A stretch of 64,000 bases of DNA from assembly GCA_964016985.1 (NCBI GenBank), contig OZ024821.1, positions 11,366,550 to 11,430,549 on the forward strand, in the 5' to 3' direction. The position numbers were made by a program, and so were the translations under genes. The DNA is from Anodontia alba. Lineage: Eukaryota; Mollusca; Bivalvia; Lucinida; Lucinidae. Below the pieces are notes generated by a model. That model saw nothing but the letters and a program-made list of their open reading frames with translations, was not told where the DNA came from and did not search any database. Of this stretch, positions 33,390-44,990 are shown piece after piece. Positions within the stretch are counted from its first letter, which is position 1; every line of letters begins with the position of its first letter.

Positions 33390-34710
33390 GACCAGGTGGG
33401 GCTGTCGTCCGTCTGTAGACGAAACCTTGTGCTGCCCATTACTCCTATACCCTTTGAGCTATTTTCATGAAACTTTGTCAAGTTGTAAAGGTCATTGGGT
33501 AGGAGTATTGCGTGCAAGAATGACAACTCTAATCGACTTGGTTCAGGAGTTATCTCCCATAGTCTCCCAAAATTGTAAAATTGTGTGCGGACCATAACTC
33601 TGAAACCCTTTAAAATATTTTCATGATACTTCATCAATATGTACAGGGCATTGAGTAGGCGTGTCGCATACAAGAAAGACAACTAGCTGACTCTGTTTTG
33701 GAGTTACCTCCCATAGTTGTTAAATCTTGTGCGGCCCATAACTCTAAAACCCTTCAAGGTATTTTCATGATACTTCACCATAAGGTAGAGGACATTGAGT
33801 AGGCGTGTAGCGTACAAGGAATACAACTCTAACTGACTGTGTTCTTGAATTATCTCCCATAGTTATAAAATCTTGTTCAGGCCATCTCAATAATCCTTTG
33901 AGATATTTTCATGATACTTGATCAAGTTGTAGAAGACATTGAGTAAGTGTGTCACATACAAGAACAACAACTCTAGTTGACCCTTTTTTGGGAGTTATCT
34001 CCCGTAGGTGTTAAATCTTGTGCAGCCCATATTTCTAAAACCCTGTTTCTTTCATGATACTTCACCAATAGGTAGGGGACATTGAGTAGTGGTGTCGCGT
34101 ACAAGATTGAAAACTCTAACTGACTGCATTCTGGAGTTATCTCCCATAGTTATGGAATCTTGTGCAGGCCATAACTCAATAACCCTTTGAGATATTATCA
34201 TGATACTTGATAAAGTTGTAGAGGACATTGAGTAAAAACAACTCTGACACTCAGTTCTGGAGTTATCTCCCATAGTTGTTAAATGTTGTGCAGGCCATAA
34301 CTCTTAATCCCTTTGAGATATGTCATCAGGAGGACATTTAGTAGGCATGTCCTTTACACAAAGGACAAGTCTGACTCCATTTTTGCGTTATCTCCCGAAG
34401 TTGTTAAATTTGCTGACGGTATTAACTTCTCTACCAGTTGAGATATTTTGGTGATAATTAATAGGGCTGCGATGCTTAGAACATTAAGAAGGAGAGTTGC
34501 ATTTAAACATTGTAATTATGGGTTACTCATTATTGGAATTATTTTCAATTATCTCCCCTGGTGGTAAAATCTTGTGCAGGCCATAACTCTTTAACCAGTT
34601 GAGACATTTTAATGATAGATAGTAGAGATGCTAAGAACATAAACTAGGTGTGTCACAATATGTAAGGACAACTCTGACCTACGGAGTGTTGGAGTTATTT
34701 CCCTTACTTA
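33390..34710 (+). repeat. ~145 bp tandem array, about 8-9 degenerate copies
   Basis: Units share CCATAACTCTxAAACCCTTTGAGATATTTTCATGATACTT, then GACATTGAGTAGGxGTGTCGCGTACAAGAA, then GAGTTATCTCCCATAGTTGTTAAATCTTGTGCAGG (segments given separately). CCATAACTC-like boxes lie near 33592, 33739, 33882, 34027, 34169, 34294 and 34580. The copies are well diverged, so the array is old. Confidence 0.85.
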
Positions 34711-34727
34711 TACTGCTGACACAGAAT

Positions 34728-34935
34728 TGTGTTGAGGTTTTACGGCCCAGTCAATCCAGTGGGGTCATGTCGAGCAGTAAACCTGTATTGTGCACTTTCT
34801 TTCGCCAGAAACTGACAACTGCTCTTCTTGAATCAGCGGAAGGGAGAGAATGACCGTAGAAAATATTTCATGATCAATCTCCACGAATGAATGTTGCCAA
34901 CCTTGGCGGGGGTTTAATCCGCGACCTACTATTCA
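34728..34935 (-). mobile_element. SINE family 1, minus-strand copy, partial
   Basis: Reverse of the family: GTTTTACGGCCCAGTCAATCC, then TTTCGCCAGAAACTGACAAC and ATATTTCATGATCAATCTCC, then a B-box remnant (GGGGGTTTAATCC read in reverse) near 34910. A box and head start are missing or diverged. Confidence 0.85.
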
Positions 34936-34967
34936 TACTGCTGATGCAGATTTATCAGCAATGCATG

Positions 34968-35390
34968 CAGCAAGCTTTATTTTTCTCATTATTTTTGGAT
35001 TCTTTGTTGAAAATCACTTACTAGCGAACATAAAATTAAGTTTCTCAGACTAATGGTTGAAGAGTTACAGGCCTTGCAGGCAAAGGTCCTTATATTTCTC
35101 ATTATTTTTGGATTCTTTGTTGAAAATCACTTACTAGCGAACACAAAATCCAGTTTTTACGACTTACAGTTTGAGAGTTATAATCTTTGCAGGCAACAGG
35201 CCTTATTTGTCTCATTATTTTCAGATTCTTTGTTGAAAATCACTTAGTAGCAAACAAAAAATCCAGTCTCCATGACTTTTAGTTTGAGAGTCATAATCTT
35301 TGCAGGCAACAAGCCTTATTTTTCTCATTATTTTCAGTTTCTTTGTTGAAAAACACAAACTCCAGTTTCCACAACTTATGGTTTTAGAGT
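34968..35390 (+). repeat. ~118 bp tandem repeat, about 3.6 copies
   Basis: The unit contains CTCATTATTTTTGGATTCTT, TGTTGAAAATCACTTACTAG and CTTTGCAGGCAACAGGCCTT. Boxes repeat at about 34985, 35097, 35211 and 35324. Later copies progressively lose bases. No coding function. Confidence 0.85.
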
Positions 35391-35642
35391 TCTATGTCTG
35401 ATTCACAGTTGTGGAGTTATCCCCCACTGCAGGGTTAAACAAGTGTATCCCTTGATAAAATTACATCTCTGACGCCCTAGCTTGAATAAAGAAGGCCATT
35501 TGCAGTGCGGTCGGGGGATTTGCCACCTCTTATGGTGGCTATTGTTTTGCAAAATTCCTGCGTGTGGATGAGGATGGCTGGGGGCATCTGTGTCGTCTTG
35601 ACACATTTCTAGTTTTTTTTTTTTTCAAAATTAGAATTGAGA

Positions 35643-35702
35643 TTATAATTGCCATTTTATGTCATAACAAATTATAATTGCCATTTTATGTCATAACAAA
35701 CA
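35643..35702 (+). repeat. ~30 bp perfect tandem duplication
   Basis: ATTATAATTGCCATTTTATG followed by TCATAACAA occurs twice back to back with no mismatch visible. Confidence 0.9.
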
Positions 35703-36277
35703 CGCCTTGAAATTGAGTAAAACCTGTTTGACTGACACTAATCTTACGCATCTTGCATTATGAACGAACAACAAAAAGTGTCTTGAGATTTCTGTCTACA
35801 TATACTTCTTTTTCCTTCTTTCATTATTATTGTATATGTTTGATTGTGCAAACGGAAAAAAGTTGGACATTGAATGGATAGCTGTATACGTCAAGAGTCA
35901 TCTATCTTCAAGGGTCTTGGAAGTATATTCATTAGCCTTTCCAAGAATCCTGGATCCTGTCATACAGTGTTTTGTACTTTTGTACTTTCCTTTCAGAATC
36001 TTTGCCTGTTTGTTTTTGATTTTATTTACATAAAATAAATATTATTGACAAAATGAGCATAAAAGAACTGCTGACATTCCTGGAATTAGAAATAAACCTG
36101 CATATGTTGTACAATTTATAAGTATGAATTATAGGAAAAAATGTCACAGGGATTACTTAATATAAACTTGTCTTAGGTTCTCTTGTATTAACTTAATCTT
36201 TTTAATTAAATAAGAATCCACATCATTTATTTACAGTATTTATTTTCTCCACCTTTTGTACAGTTTAGTTTACTTTA
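35703..36277. other. AT-rich non-coding DNA
   Basis: No gene recognised. Small ORFs here have no recognisable features. Confidence 0.5.
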
Positions 36278-36288
36278 CATCAACATGT

Positions 36289-36594
36289 GCCGGCCTCGGT
36301 GGCTCAGTTGGATGCGCCGTCCGACTGGAGACCAGGAAGTCGCGGGTTCAACCCCCACCGAGGTCGGCAACATTCTTTCGTGGAGACTGATCATGAAATA
36401 TTTTCTACGGTCATTCTCTCCCTTCCGCTGATTCAAGAAGGGCAGTTGTCAGTTTCTGGCGAAAGAATGTGCACAATACTGGTTAACTGCTTAGAGGACT
36501 AATCCTGCCCAGTAAACGTGTGGTTAGGTAAACTGACCGCGCTCAACTTGACTCCATTGGATTGACTGGGCCGTAAAACCTCAACACAAACAAC
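36289..36594 (+). mobile_element. Full-length SINE family 1, copy 2, with 11 bp TSD
   Basis: TSD CATCAACATGT at 36278-36288 and 36595-36605. The head can fold as a tRNA-like acceptor stem (GCCGGCC with GGTCGGC), and the A box TGGCTCAGTTGG and B box GGTTCAACCCC are intact. The tail ends AACACAAACAAC. About 306 bp, nearly identical to 37673-37970. Confidence 0.95.
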
Positions 36595-36829
36595 CATCAA
36601 CATGTAGGTAATGTGCAGGGGGCAGAGCCCTGCTAAATGTTAAAACGTCTGTTCACATTATGTTTTTCTACACAGTCAGCCAAAATATAGATGCTGACCC
36701 TTTGAAGACTAATTAACCTATAACTGACCACAGGAGAAGATTTACTGACAGAGGTCGGTTGACTTTCTAAGACTGCCCAATAATCACTCGGTGTGTCCGA
36801 TCGTCCGTGGTCTGTTTGTGAAAATGGTC

Positions 36830-37560
36830 ATAGGGCTTAAATGTGAGAATTTTTTTTATAATTTTTGGCATACTGATAGATACCGACAAGATCTAGCCAA
36901 TATTAGTATTAAGATTGCATGACCTGTAGGAAAGGTCTACCAGCTGAAGTCCTTTGACTAAATCTAAGAATGCCCTATAATCACCCTCTGTGTCCATATC
37001 GCCATGGTCAGGTAGCGAAAATGGTCATAGCACTTAAATTGTTGGTTATATTTTGATAATTTTTGGCATACTGATAGATACCGACAAGATCCAACCAACA
37101 TGCTTGCCAAATGTCACTTTTCTTTGACCAAGGCATGGCTGGAGCAAAAAATATGAAATATGGAAATATCTGTAGCAGTAGGTCTTCAACCATATGGGAC
37201 ATTTTGGTAAATTTTTGTATATACACATATTAATAGTGGCACAATCCATACAAAGGAATTGCCAAATGCCACTTTTCCTTGACAGAGGCAATGCCGAAGC
37301 TAAAATATGCCAGGTTACTCCTTAAAACAGCAATATTTTGATAATTTTTTGCAAATAGATTGATACCGACAAGATCTATCCAAAGGATTTTTCAAATGTC
37401 AATTTACTGACCACTACAATGCCGAGGTCATCCTTGGTCTTCAACAATATGAAATATTTTGATAAAATATTGTATACACATTAATATTGACAAGATCTAG
37501 TCTTAGGAATCACCAAAAGTGTGAGGCTAGGTTGAGACACAGAATTAGGTGAGTCGTGGA
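36830..37560 (+). repeat. Degenerate tandem repeat with GATAGATACCGACAAGATC boxes
   Basis: TTTTTGGCATACTGATAGAT followed by ACCGACAAGATC occurs at about 36862 and 37058, with weaker copies near 37338 and 37460, alternating with CCTTGACxxxGGCATGGC-like text. No gene. Confidence 0.7.
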
Positions 37561-37672
37561 CCTTAGTGATTTTTGTATAAGTTGGTTAAGCTATATAAAA
37601 GTTCGATGATGAAGAATGCCTGCCCACATCTGTTACAAAATACATATACAACCCACTATGTCTATCAGGTCT

Positions 37673-37970
37673 CGGTGGCTCAGTTGGATGCGCCGTCCGA
37701 CTGGAGATCAGGAGGTCGCGGGTTCAACCCCCGCCGAGGTCGGCAACATTCTTTCGTGGATATTGATCATGAAATATTTTCTACGGTCATTCTCTCCCTT
37801 CCGCTGATTCAAGAAGGGCAGTTGTCAGTTTCTGGCGAAAGAATGTGCACAATACTGGTTAACCGCTTAGAGGACTAAGCCTGCCCAGTAAACGTGTGGT
37901 TAGGAAAACTGACCGCGCTCGACATGACCCCATTGGGTTGACTGGGCCGTAAAGCCTCAACACAAACAAA
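37673..37970 (+). mobile_element. Full-length SINE family 1, copy 3, with 11 bp TSD
   Basis: TSD CTATCAGGTCT at 37662-37672 and 37971-37981. The head starts at CGGTGGCTCAG because the target duplication coincides with the first bases, so the exact 5' end is ambiguous by a few bases. A and B boxes match copy 2. Differences from copy 2 are few, suggesting a recent active family. Confidence 0.94.
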
Positions 37971-38405
37971 CTATCAGGTCTAGTTATTCCTTTCTAATAA
38001 AATAGTAAGAGTGCCAAATGTTCCACCAAAATTTATAAATGAACTGAGCCAGTTTAACAGTGATAGGCAATGTCATCTACTCTCAGTCAAGTGGTTGTAA
38101 CCAAATTATACATGGAATGAATAAAACTTGTTCGGCCTATCAGTTTCTTTTATGTGTACAACGTTTTGAAGACATAATGTTTTGTACCAGTAATACGTCA
38201 TCCTGAAATGACAAACCTGAGGTATAAACACCATACATTATTTTGGCTTAAATAAATTTGAGTCAGTTCATGTAGTAGTCTGCATCAGCTTAGACCTTGT
38301 TTAGTCATATAGTAAGGGTACTGTTATTGACCCATTCGTTTTTGTATTTTGTTTGAATTTTGCCATCAGTGAAATAAAAATATATACATGCCTATATCTT
38401 TTCAG

Positions 38406-38549
38406 TCTCAGAGAACATACATAAATCCTCAGCAACAGCAGGAACTACAAAAGCTTTATGATGCTGGCATGATCTCTAAGGGGAAGAAGTGCGAGACCCT
38501 TCACAATGAAGCTGTGATAAAGACAGGTCTTCCATTGAAAGTCGTTTTG
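38406..38549 (+). CDS. Probable host exon: atypical homeodomain, helices 1-2
   Basis: A 144-base open segment follows a good acceptor (CCTATATCTTTTCAG) and ends at GTTTGT. It encodes SQRTYINPQQQQELQKLYDA, then GMISKGKKCETLHNEAVIKT and GLPLKVVL. Spacing and residues resemble atypical homeodomains, with an N-terminal arm, a QQQxELQKLYDAGM helix, a GKKC turn and a TGLPLxxV helix 2/3 start. The phase is 0 at both ends. It joins in frame with 40715-40816, which supplies the IGNHNK recognition-helix end. Codon use is more GC-balanced than the flanks. Upstream exons are not identified. Domain call is from pattern resemblance. Confidence 0.65.
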
Positions 38550-40714
38550 GTTTGTTCATCTGCTATATGTTTTATGCCCCGTTACACGATGGTTGGGCTA
38601 TTATGTTTCCCCCTCTGAGTGTCAGCTCGTCCATCTGTCCATTTGTCAGCACTTGGTTTCAGCTCTATAAATTAATAGTTATTTTTATTGATTTTATTCA
38701 AATTTTGCATACACATGTATATCAGGGGTGAGTGGTTTGGGATTGTTAATTCAATTTTTAACAGAATTACCTGCCCGTTACATGTCAGTACTTCATCATA
38801 TTGTTATGTGCATTGATATTAAAGAGGTCTGGTTTTGGATTGATAATATGTACTTTTTTCAATCTTTAGTTCCCCTGAGCCAAAGGATGCTGGGGAGATT
38901 ATATGATTGTAGACCTTTGTTGTCCTTCCAACCGTCTATCGTCCATTTTCAAACAACTTCTCTGAAACCGCTGTGCCAATTTCAATTAGATTTTATGGCA
39001 AGGTCAAATTTGGTCATTTTTGAATGGGAAAATGGTAAAACATTGCGTATTTCCAAAACTATTTAGCTTATGACATGATAGTAGGTTCTGTATGAATGTC
39101 TATGAACACCAAAGGTCAAGGTCATTCAGCGAGTCCTTTGCCCCAGGTCCGTCAACAATTTAGTGGACTTATCTTAAATTGTGGGCAAATTTTAAGTAAT
39201 TTTCATATGCTGCCCCCGCTTCCCTGGTAATAGGAGAACAAGTTTGATTGAAAGGTCCAGGTCACATGACCAAGATGGCTGCCATGCCCAAATATGATCA
39301 AAACCTAAACAATCTTCTCAGAACTGCTGGGCTGATTGCCTTGAAACATGGTATATGGAATTTGGTGACTTAGTACTTCCAACTTATTTCAAATGATGAC
39401 ATTAAGATGACCTTGACCTATTTTATGAAAAGGTCGAATTTGGTCTCTTAGCTTTTGAATGGGAAAAAAGGTTAAACAATGTATTTTTTTAAACTTTGGT
39501 TGTCTGTTACTTGAGAGTTGGTACTACATGAATATCCCTGAATACCAAAGGTCAAGGTCTCTAAGGTTGCATGTCAATCAACTTTTCAAAGGACTTCTTA
39601 TCTTAAACCGCTGGGTTGATTTAAATTTCATGACCAGGATGGCTGCCATGCCCAAATATGACCTGCTGGCCAAATGACGACCATAGTTTGACCTTGACCT
39701 GTTATAAGGCTAGGTCAAATTGGGTCCCTTAGGATTTTGAATACGAAAATGGGTAAAACAGTGCATCCCCAGGCCAGATACCTAAGTCACTAGGATTGGA
39801 TAGGTTTTAACTTCATTTTGTTTCAAACTGCTATGCTGATTGAAGTCATAGTGCATAGGGAGTTATCAGGACATCAGGTCCTCTTCTTTGATAGTTATAA
39901 AAACAAACCACAAGATAGTGGTTTGGTTTTTATCATTTCACATTTTTATTTCAGTTCAAATGTTTTGCATTCATTACTGACATACACCAGAACCACCTTA
40001 TGATACATTTTGATACTGTACTGTTTGTAATTTGATGTAATTTTTCGTTTGGTTTTCAAAAAATGCAGATCATTCTTGTTTATTTGATTACTAGTAATCC
40101 AATGGAGTCAAATAGCTGTATAGATCATATACTGAAATAAGGGTACATATTATGCAAATAAACTTGAAGTTTATGAACTAAATTATCTATGGTTAGAAGG
40201 TAGCAGTAGTCTCCAAAATAAAAGCGGTCATATATATTTAATAATTAATTAGATTACAGTAGTTTGCAGTGTCTTTATTATTATTTTAACAATTTCAGTT
40301 TGTGCACAAAAAATCTAACACAAATTAATTGATTTATTATGTCCCCCTACCTCATATGAGGCGGACATATTGTTTTTGGTGTGGATCCCATTGGCTTTGG
40401 CGTCACACTTCCTTGTCTGCACATTATCTTGTGAACCAGTGGTTTGATTCTTTCCGAATTTGACTCAAAAGAGGCAAAAGGGACTATTTTCGATTATAAT
40501 CATCGATCATCAGTGGCCACAGTGTGTCTGAGGCAATGGCAACACTGGGCTGTGTGTCTGGGGCATGATACCAGGGTGAGCCGGCACTATAGAACCATAT
40601 CAGTTTCCACCATCACATTTAGACACTGTTGCAACATGTCTGAATGTTTGCTAACAGCCGTGTTAAATCTCAGCTCAAACAAACAAGCTTGCCAGTATTC
40701 ATTCTCTTTTCTAG
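38550..40714. other. Intron-like DNA with dispersed repeats
   Basis: Between two exon candidates. 38880-39770 is a degenerate repeat with two to three units of AAGGTCAAATTTGGTCxxTTxTGAATGGGAAAATGG-like text (about 39000, 39425, 39715). A repeat start with CCCCCTACCTCATATGAGGCGGACATATTG lies near 40340. No further exon recognised. Confidence 0.55.
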
Positions 40715-40816
40715 GAACTGATAGGTAACCACAACAAAGTTGTAAATCAACGGACCTATTCATACCCGAAGGTTTTGTATGAAAGGGGTATAACCTTTTT
40801 GTCCATGAAAATAAAG
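40715..40816 (+). CDS. Probable host exon: homeodomain recognition-helix end
   Basis: 102 bases (34 codons, phase 0 at both ends) between acceptor CATTCTCTTTTCTAG and donor AAG-GTAAGA, both good matches to consensus. It encodes ELIGNHNKVVNQRTYSYPKV, then LYERGITFLSMKIK. With the previous exon the junction reads KVVL-ELIGNHNK, which aligns with the V-K-x-W-I-G-N-H-K pattern of atypical homeodomain helix 3 (the usual Trp would be Leu). The fit of phase, splice signals and domain order is the evidence that this is a real gene. Confidence 0.65.
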
Positions 40817-41636
40817 GTAAGATTACAGGTACATAAAATCTTAAAGTTTCACTCTTTTGGCACACTTAACATCTTACTCCAGCACTTCCAAAATATATTA
40901 GTGTTTTTCATGGTTGCATGAAGCATCCTTTGGCTTCATCAGTACTTTCATTGCTTTCTAGAAAACAACACAAAACTTCTATTCTTAATACATCGGTGTC
41001 TTCCTATGACAATGTTTGAAGATTGATGAACGACCACCATGTAGCTTTTCAGCTGTCTTGGAAAAGCCATCCCTGTCTAAAGCACATAATATAATTTCAG
41101 AACTGACATTTTTTTTTATTAATTTTGTTTTTCATATTTCACCAAAAAATAGTATATTACATACTTGCACTTTGTATTGGATGCTTTCAGCTGGAAGATA
41201 TGTTCAAATACTTGATAATCCATAAATGGCATTGCCATAGTATTAGTGAGTTAATTAAGCTTGACACAGTGTAAACGTCCTCAATATCATCAGCCAGAAG
41301 AGGAGTAGAAGTAACATATAATGCAATATATAAATATATTTTTTTTTTGGTTTGCAAAATAACTGCTAGAAATTATACTCCAGGCTGTTTGACATTAAAC
41401 CAATGTACATTTGCTTCAAAATTTGGCACCCAGCTAAAAAAAAAGGAGGGACTATATGAAACTAAGTATCTGGGAGTGTTTTTCTAAATACCTGTTTGAA
41501 GTTGATCCAGTCGTTCTTGATTACATTGCATCAGTATAGAAAATGAACTTTTATAGGACAGATGTTTTTCCTCCTTAGTGAGTATGCTCTTGAGGTAATC
41601 AAAGTGTATTTTAGCATTCATTTCTACTCATTTCAG

Positions 41637-41788
41637 ACCAGGTTGGAAATTTTGGCTCCTGGGCAGAGTCCTGGAATACCCTGCCGGATGAAGAAAAGTT
41701 AATGTACAAACAAAGGGCAAAGAGATATCAGCCTGAGGGCATGAGTAAGAAGAAGGTGCCCTTCATGCTAAAAAAGATTGGACAAATG
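41637..41788 (+). CDS. Probable host exon: HMG-box-like segment
   Basis: 152 bases between acceptor CTACTCATTTCAG and donor ATG-GTATGC. The open frame (two bases, then codons) encodes QVGNFGSWAESWNTLPDEEK, then LMYKQRAKRYQPEGMSKKKV and PFMLKKIGQM. F-x-x-W-x-x-x-W-x-x-L-x-x-x-E-K-x-x-Y-x-x-x-A resembles helices 2 and 3 of an HMG box. It needs an incoming phase of 1, while the exon at 40715-40816 ends in phase 0, so at least one exon between them is missing or unrecognised. No stop follows before the donor, so the gene continues downstream. Confidence 0.6.
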
Positions 41789-41973
41789 GTATGCATAATA
41801 GATAATTAATTATACCCCTAGCGTACAAAGTATGTCCAAGGTTTTTATAGCTTCCATCTTTCTGTTCATCCGATATTTTTTGTATATACATGCATACATT
41901 TGTCCTTCCATTTGTTAACACCTATGTAAATGTGTTAACGCTTTTATTTCCAAACCATTTGATGGATATGATT

Positions 41974-42990
41974 TATATTTGGTCCCAGTTTGGCTTCGTC
42001 CCAGGCAGAGGCACTATAGGCGTAATCTTTGTTGTCAGGCAGCTGCAAGAGAAGTATCTAGCTGCCAACAAGAGACTACATGGCTTTTGTAGACCTGGAG
42101 AAGGCGTTTGATCGAGTAGTTCAGAAGGTAATCTGGTGGGCGCTGAGAAACCTTGGCGTGGAGGAGTGGATTGTGCGACTGGTGCAGGGGATGTATGCAA
42201 ATGCGCGGTGCCGTGTCCGTGTTGTTGAGGGGTACAGTGAAGAGTTTGAAGTGAAGGTTGGTGTTCACCAAGGATCAGTACTCAGCCCACTGCTCTTCAT
42301 CATTGTGCCTGAAGCCTTATCATGAGAGTTCCACTCTGGGGTTCCCTGGGAAGATCTTTATGCTGATGACCTTGTTATCATCGCTGAATCGCTTGAGGAA
42401 TGTGTCAGGAGGCTCTTGACATGGGAAGAAGCAATGGAGAAGAAAGGACCGAGAGTAAATGCAAGAAAGACAAAGATTATGATCTGTGGTAGAGGACTGG
42501 ACATCCTGCAGAGCTCAGGCGAGTTTCCATGCGCGGTCTGCTGCACTGGAGTGGGCAGCAACAGCATCTTTTGCAATGGCTGCAAGCACTGGGTGCACAA
42601 GTTATGCAGTGGGCTCGATTGCTTGAAAAAAGACCCTGAATACAGATGTACACGGTGCCAGGGAACTGCACGTCCCTTGGATGGCAGACAACAGAAGGAA
42701 GTCAAGGTCGGACCTGACAGGCTTGAGGTGGTAGCCTCCTTTTGCTACTTAGGAGACATGCTCTCAGCAGCAGGTGGCTGTGAACTTTCAACCACACGTG
42801 TGAAAACCAGTTCTCTCTTCTCTCTTTCAAAACACGTGGCCGTGTGTACATCCCTTGTGTGCGGAGCGCAATGCTCCATGCCAGCGAGACTTGGCCATTG
42901 ACAAGGCCAAACCTCCAGCATCTGCAATGAAACGACAGGGCAATGATTAGACAGATCTGCAATGTTAGACCGCAAGACATTGTCACCACC
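41974..42990 (+). pseudogene. LINE-III reverse transcriptase fragment with PHD-like finger
   Basis: Encodes QFGFVPGRGTIGVIFVVRQL, motif A MAFVDLEKAFDRV (about 42080), motif B VHQGSVLSPLLF (about 42266) and motif C LYADDLVIIAES (about 42358, YADD intact). A cysteine-rich insert (about 42520-42660) follows: CAVC, x10, CNGC, x4, HKLC, x13, CTRC, which fits the C4HC3 PHD spacing. The tail contains EVVASFCYLGDMLSAAGGC, then a deleted region to about 42990 with QRNDRAMIRQICNVRPQDIV-type residues. Three or more frameshifts. The start lies just after the exon candidate, so this is probably an intronic insertion. Confidence 0.85.
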
Positions 42991-44670
42991 ATTGTCTTCC
43001 TTTCTATTTCCTTTGCTATTGCAGCGCACTGCAGTGCTAAATCCAAGAGAATAGGGGGAAGAAGAGAATAGGGGGAAGAGCGGGTATAAACTGCTTTTTT
43101 ATTCTTTACTTCCAAACACTTGGTCAAAAATAACTTTCAGCAGTTTGAAAGCATGTCATATGACTATTTTAGTAAATGATTCATACATGCACGCACATCA
43201 TCATGAATATCCTGATAGCAAATGTACTAAATATATCGTCTATATATTAGCATTTGGAACAATTGGATCCCAAGATCACATGTATTGTGAATTGCAATTA
43301 TATACGTACATCTACGCATCTGGTTGTTTGTCTCATAATCGCCTTCGAATATTCTGAGCATGCTAACCGACTGACACAGACGAAAAAAAAAAATTATATA
43401 TGCTTTCTTTTTGGATGCTAACTAGAGTCGTATTTTATGTCATCTTTGTTCCCATACAACAACCGATTGTTCAAGTAGTACTGTGCATGTTCGACTCTGC
43501 CAGCTACTGCTTACAAAACACTGTCCTTCATTTGCAAACCACTTCTGCTAACAATATGTGCTTTTCTGCATCATATGCTATTAGGTTTGTAATATGATCT
43601 ATGACGTTTTCTATCCATTTTTGCGGTCAAAGCTTGACTATTTCAAGTGTTGGGTGTCCTTAATTATTACGTGTCTAGTATGAAAAACATACTTTTGTCA
43701 ACAATTCTTTAAATATCTGCTTTGAATCTATATTAAGCCTAATGTGGCATTTAGTATAGCTATAAATTTCAGTCGTCTGGTCCATGTTCCAATGTAACAA
43801 GTAAATTGGTCAGTGTATGTGACTGCATCTATTTCATTTGAAATAACGCGGTCATTTGGAAAGCAATTTGCACAAAATTAAGGGGTATCATTAGCTATTC
43901 AACACACCACTCAAGTGCAGTGAATCATTTTAAAATATACCTGGAATAAAACAAGGAAGCCTATTAGTGACAGAACTTTTTGCACGACCCTCGTATTTAG
44001 GAAACTTGGTAGGATTATAGAATAGGGTAAGGCAATCTCAGGTATAGGAATGACAACTCCCGTGCCGTATTAGTTTTCTCCTCTTTATCTAGATTTTTTA
44101 GTTTAAAATTCATAAGCCGTTTCAAGGATTGCAGAACCGGATAAGACTGTTATGTACAAGAATGACAACACTCTTGCATTTATTTTTTTCATTTCTCGGA
44201 CCTAATAATACCCGGACTTGTCACTGACGGAGCTGCAAAAATGTTGTCTTGGTTTGATTTTAGTGCTAATTTACAGCACTATAGTTATTAAAAATTATTT
44301 AAGATAATAACCGAAGCTGTAATAAATTGAGTTATACCATCAATTTGGGCAAATTTTTGATTTTGCCAAAAGTGCCGAAAATAGCTAAAATGGGTACCTA
44401 CGTTTCTTGTTATGTTTAAGATTTCTTGTTGATGTTTACAAAAAAATAAATCATTTTCCTTAAATATAATACTGCGGTCTTAAAGGCAAATCATTGAACT
44501 ACCGCCTTTGGAAAACAAATCTCAGATATATGGAGAAATAAATGAAATATGATTTTTTGTTTCCGGTCTCAATTTTAACTCCGTATTGTTTGAAATTTTG
44601 TCATCAAACCTGGTAGGATTACAGACTAGGGCAAGGTTGGGTGTGTATGTATATGTAAAATATTTAATAA
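42991..44670. other. Non-coding DNA
   Basis: No gene supported. A GAATAGGGGGAAGA duplication lies at about 43050-43076. 43975-44180 resembles the TAGGATTATAGAATAGGGTAAGG / AATGACAACTC repeat type seen at 33.4-34.7 kb. Confidence 0.45.
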
Positions 44671-44833
44671 GACACACCGGGACATTTAAAGTATTTTGTT
44701 TTATTATTATTTAATTTCCTTTCTCAGCTTCTGGTTTCACCATGTAATTTCTTTTGAATAGTTTGAGAAATTCTAAGATGAAACCATTAGCTGAGAATGG
44801 AAAGTAGAAACAGTTTAAATGTTTCAGTGTGTC
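44671..44833. mobile_element. 163 bp foldback element
   Basis: The ends GACACAC..ATTTAAA and TTTAAAT..GTGTGTC are inverted, and inner segments CTTTCTCAGCTxxTGGTTTCA and TGAAACCATTAGCTGAGAA also pair. It is flanked by TTTAATAA and ATTAAATT. No ORF. Confidence 0.7.
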
Positions 44834-44880
44834 ATTAAATTTTATATGTATTAGTACATGTAATATTGATTTAATTAATT

Positions 44881-44935
44881 TCTTCTATGCTATGCTATAT
44901 GTATCTATATCTATATATATATAGCATAGCATAGA
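44881..44935. repeat. Hairpin with CTTCTATGCTATGCTAT arms
   Basis: TCTTCTATGCTATGCTATA and its inverse TATAGCATAGCATAGAAGA flank a TATATC-rich loop, followed by a (TA)n run to about 44955. Confidence 0.85.
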
Positions 44936-44990
44936 AGATATATATATATATATACACACGCAATTTTATAAAAATAAAAAACAAAACAAA

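Noticed and set aside
36287..36370. tRNA gene candidate at SINE heads (also 2412, 37673)
   Set aside because: Pol III boxes and a tRNA-like acceptor pairing exist, but each continues into a SINE body with target duplications. No credible anticodon arm was resolved, so these are SINEs and not tRNA genes.
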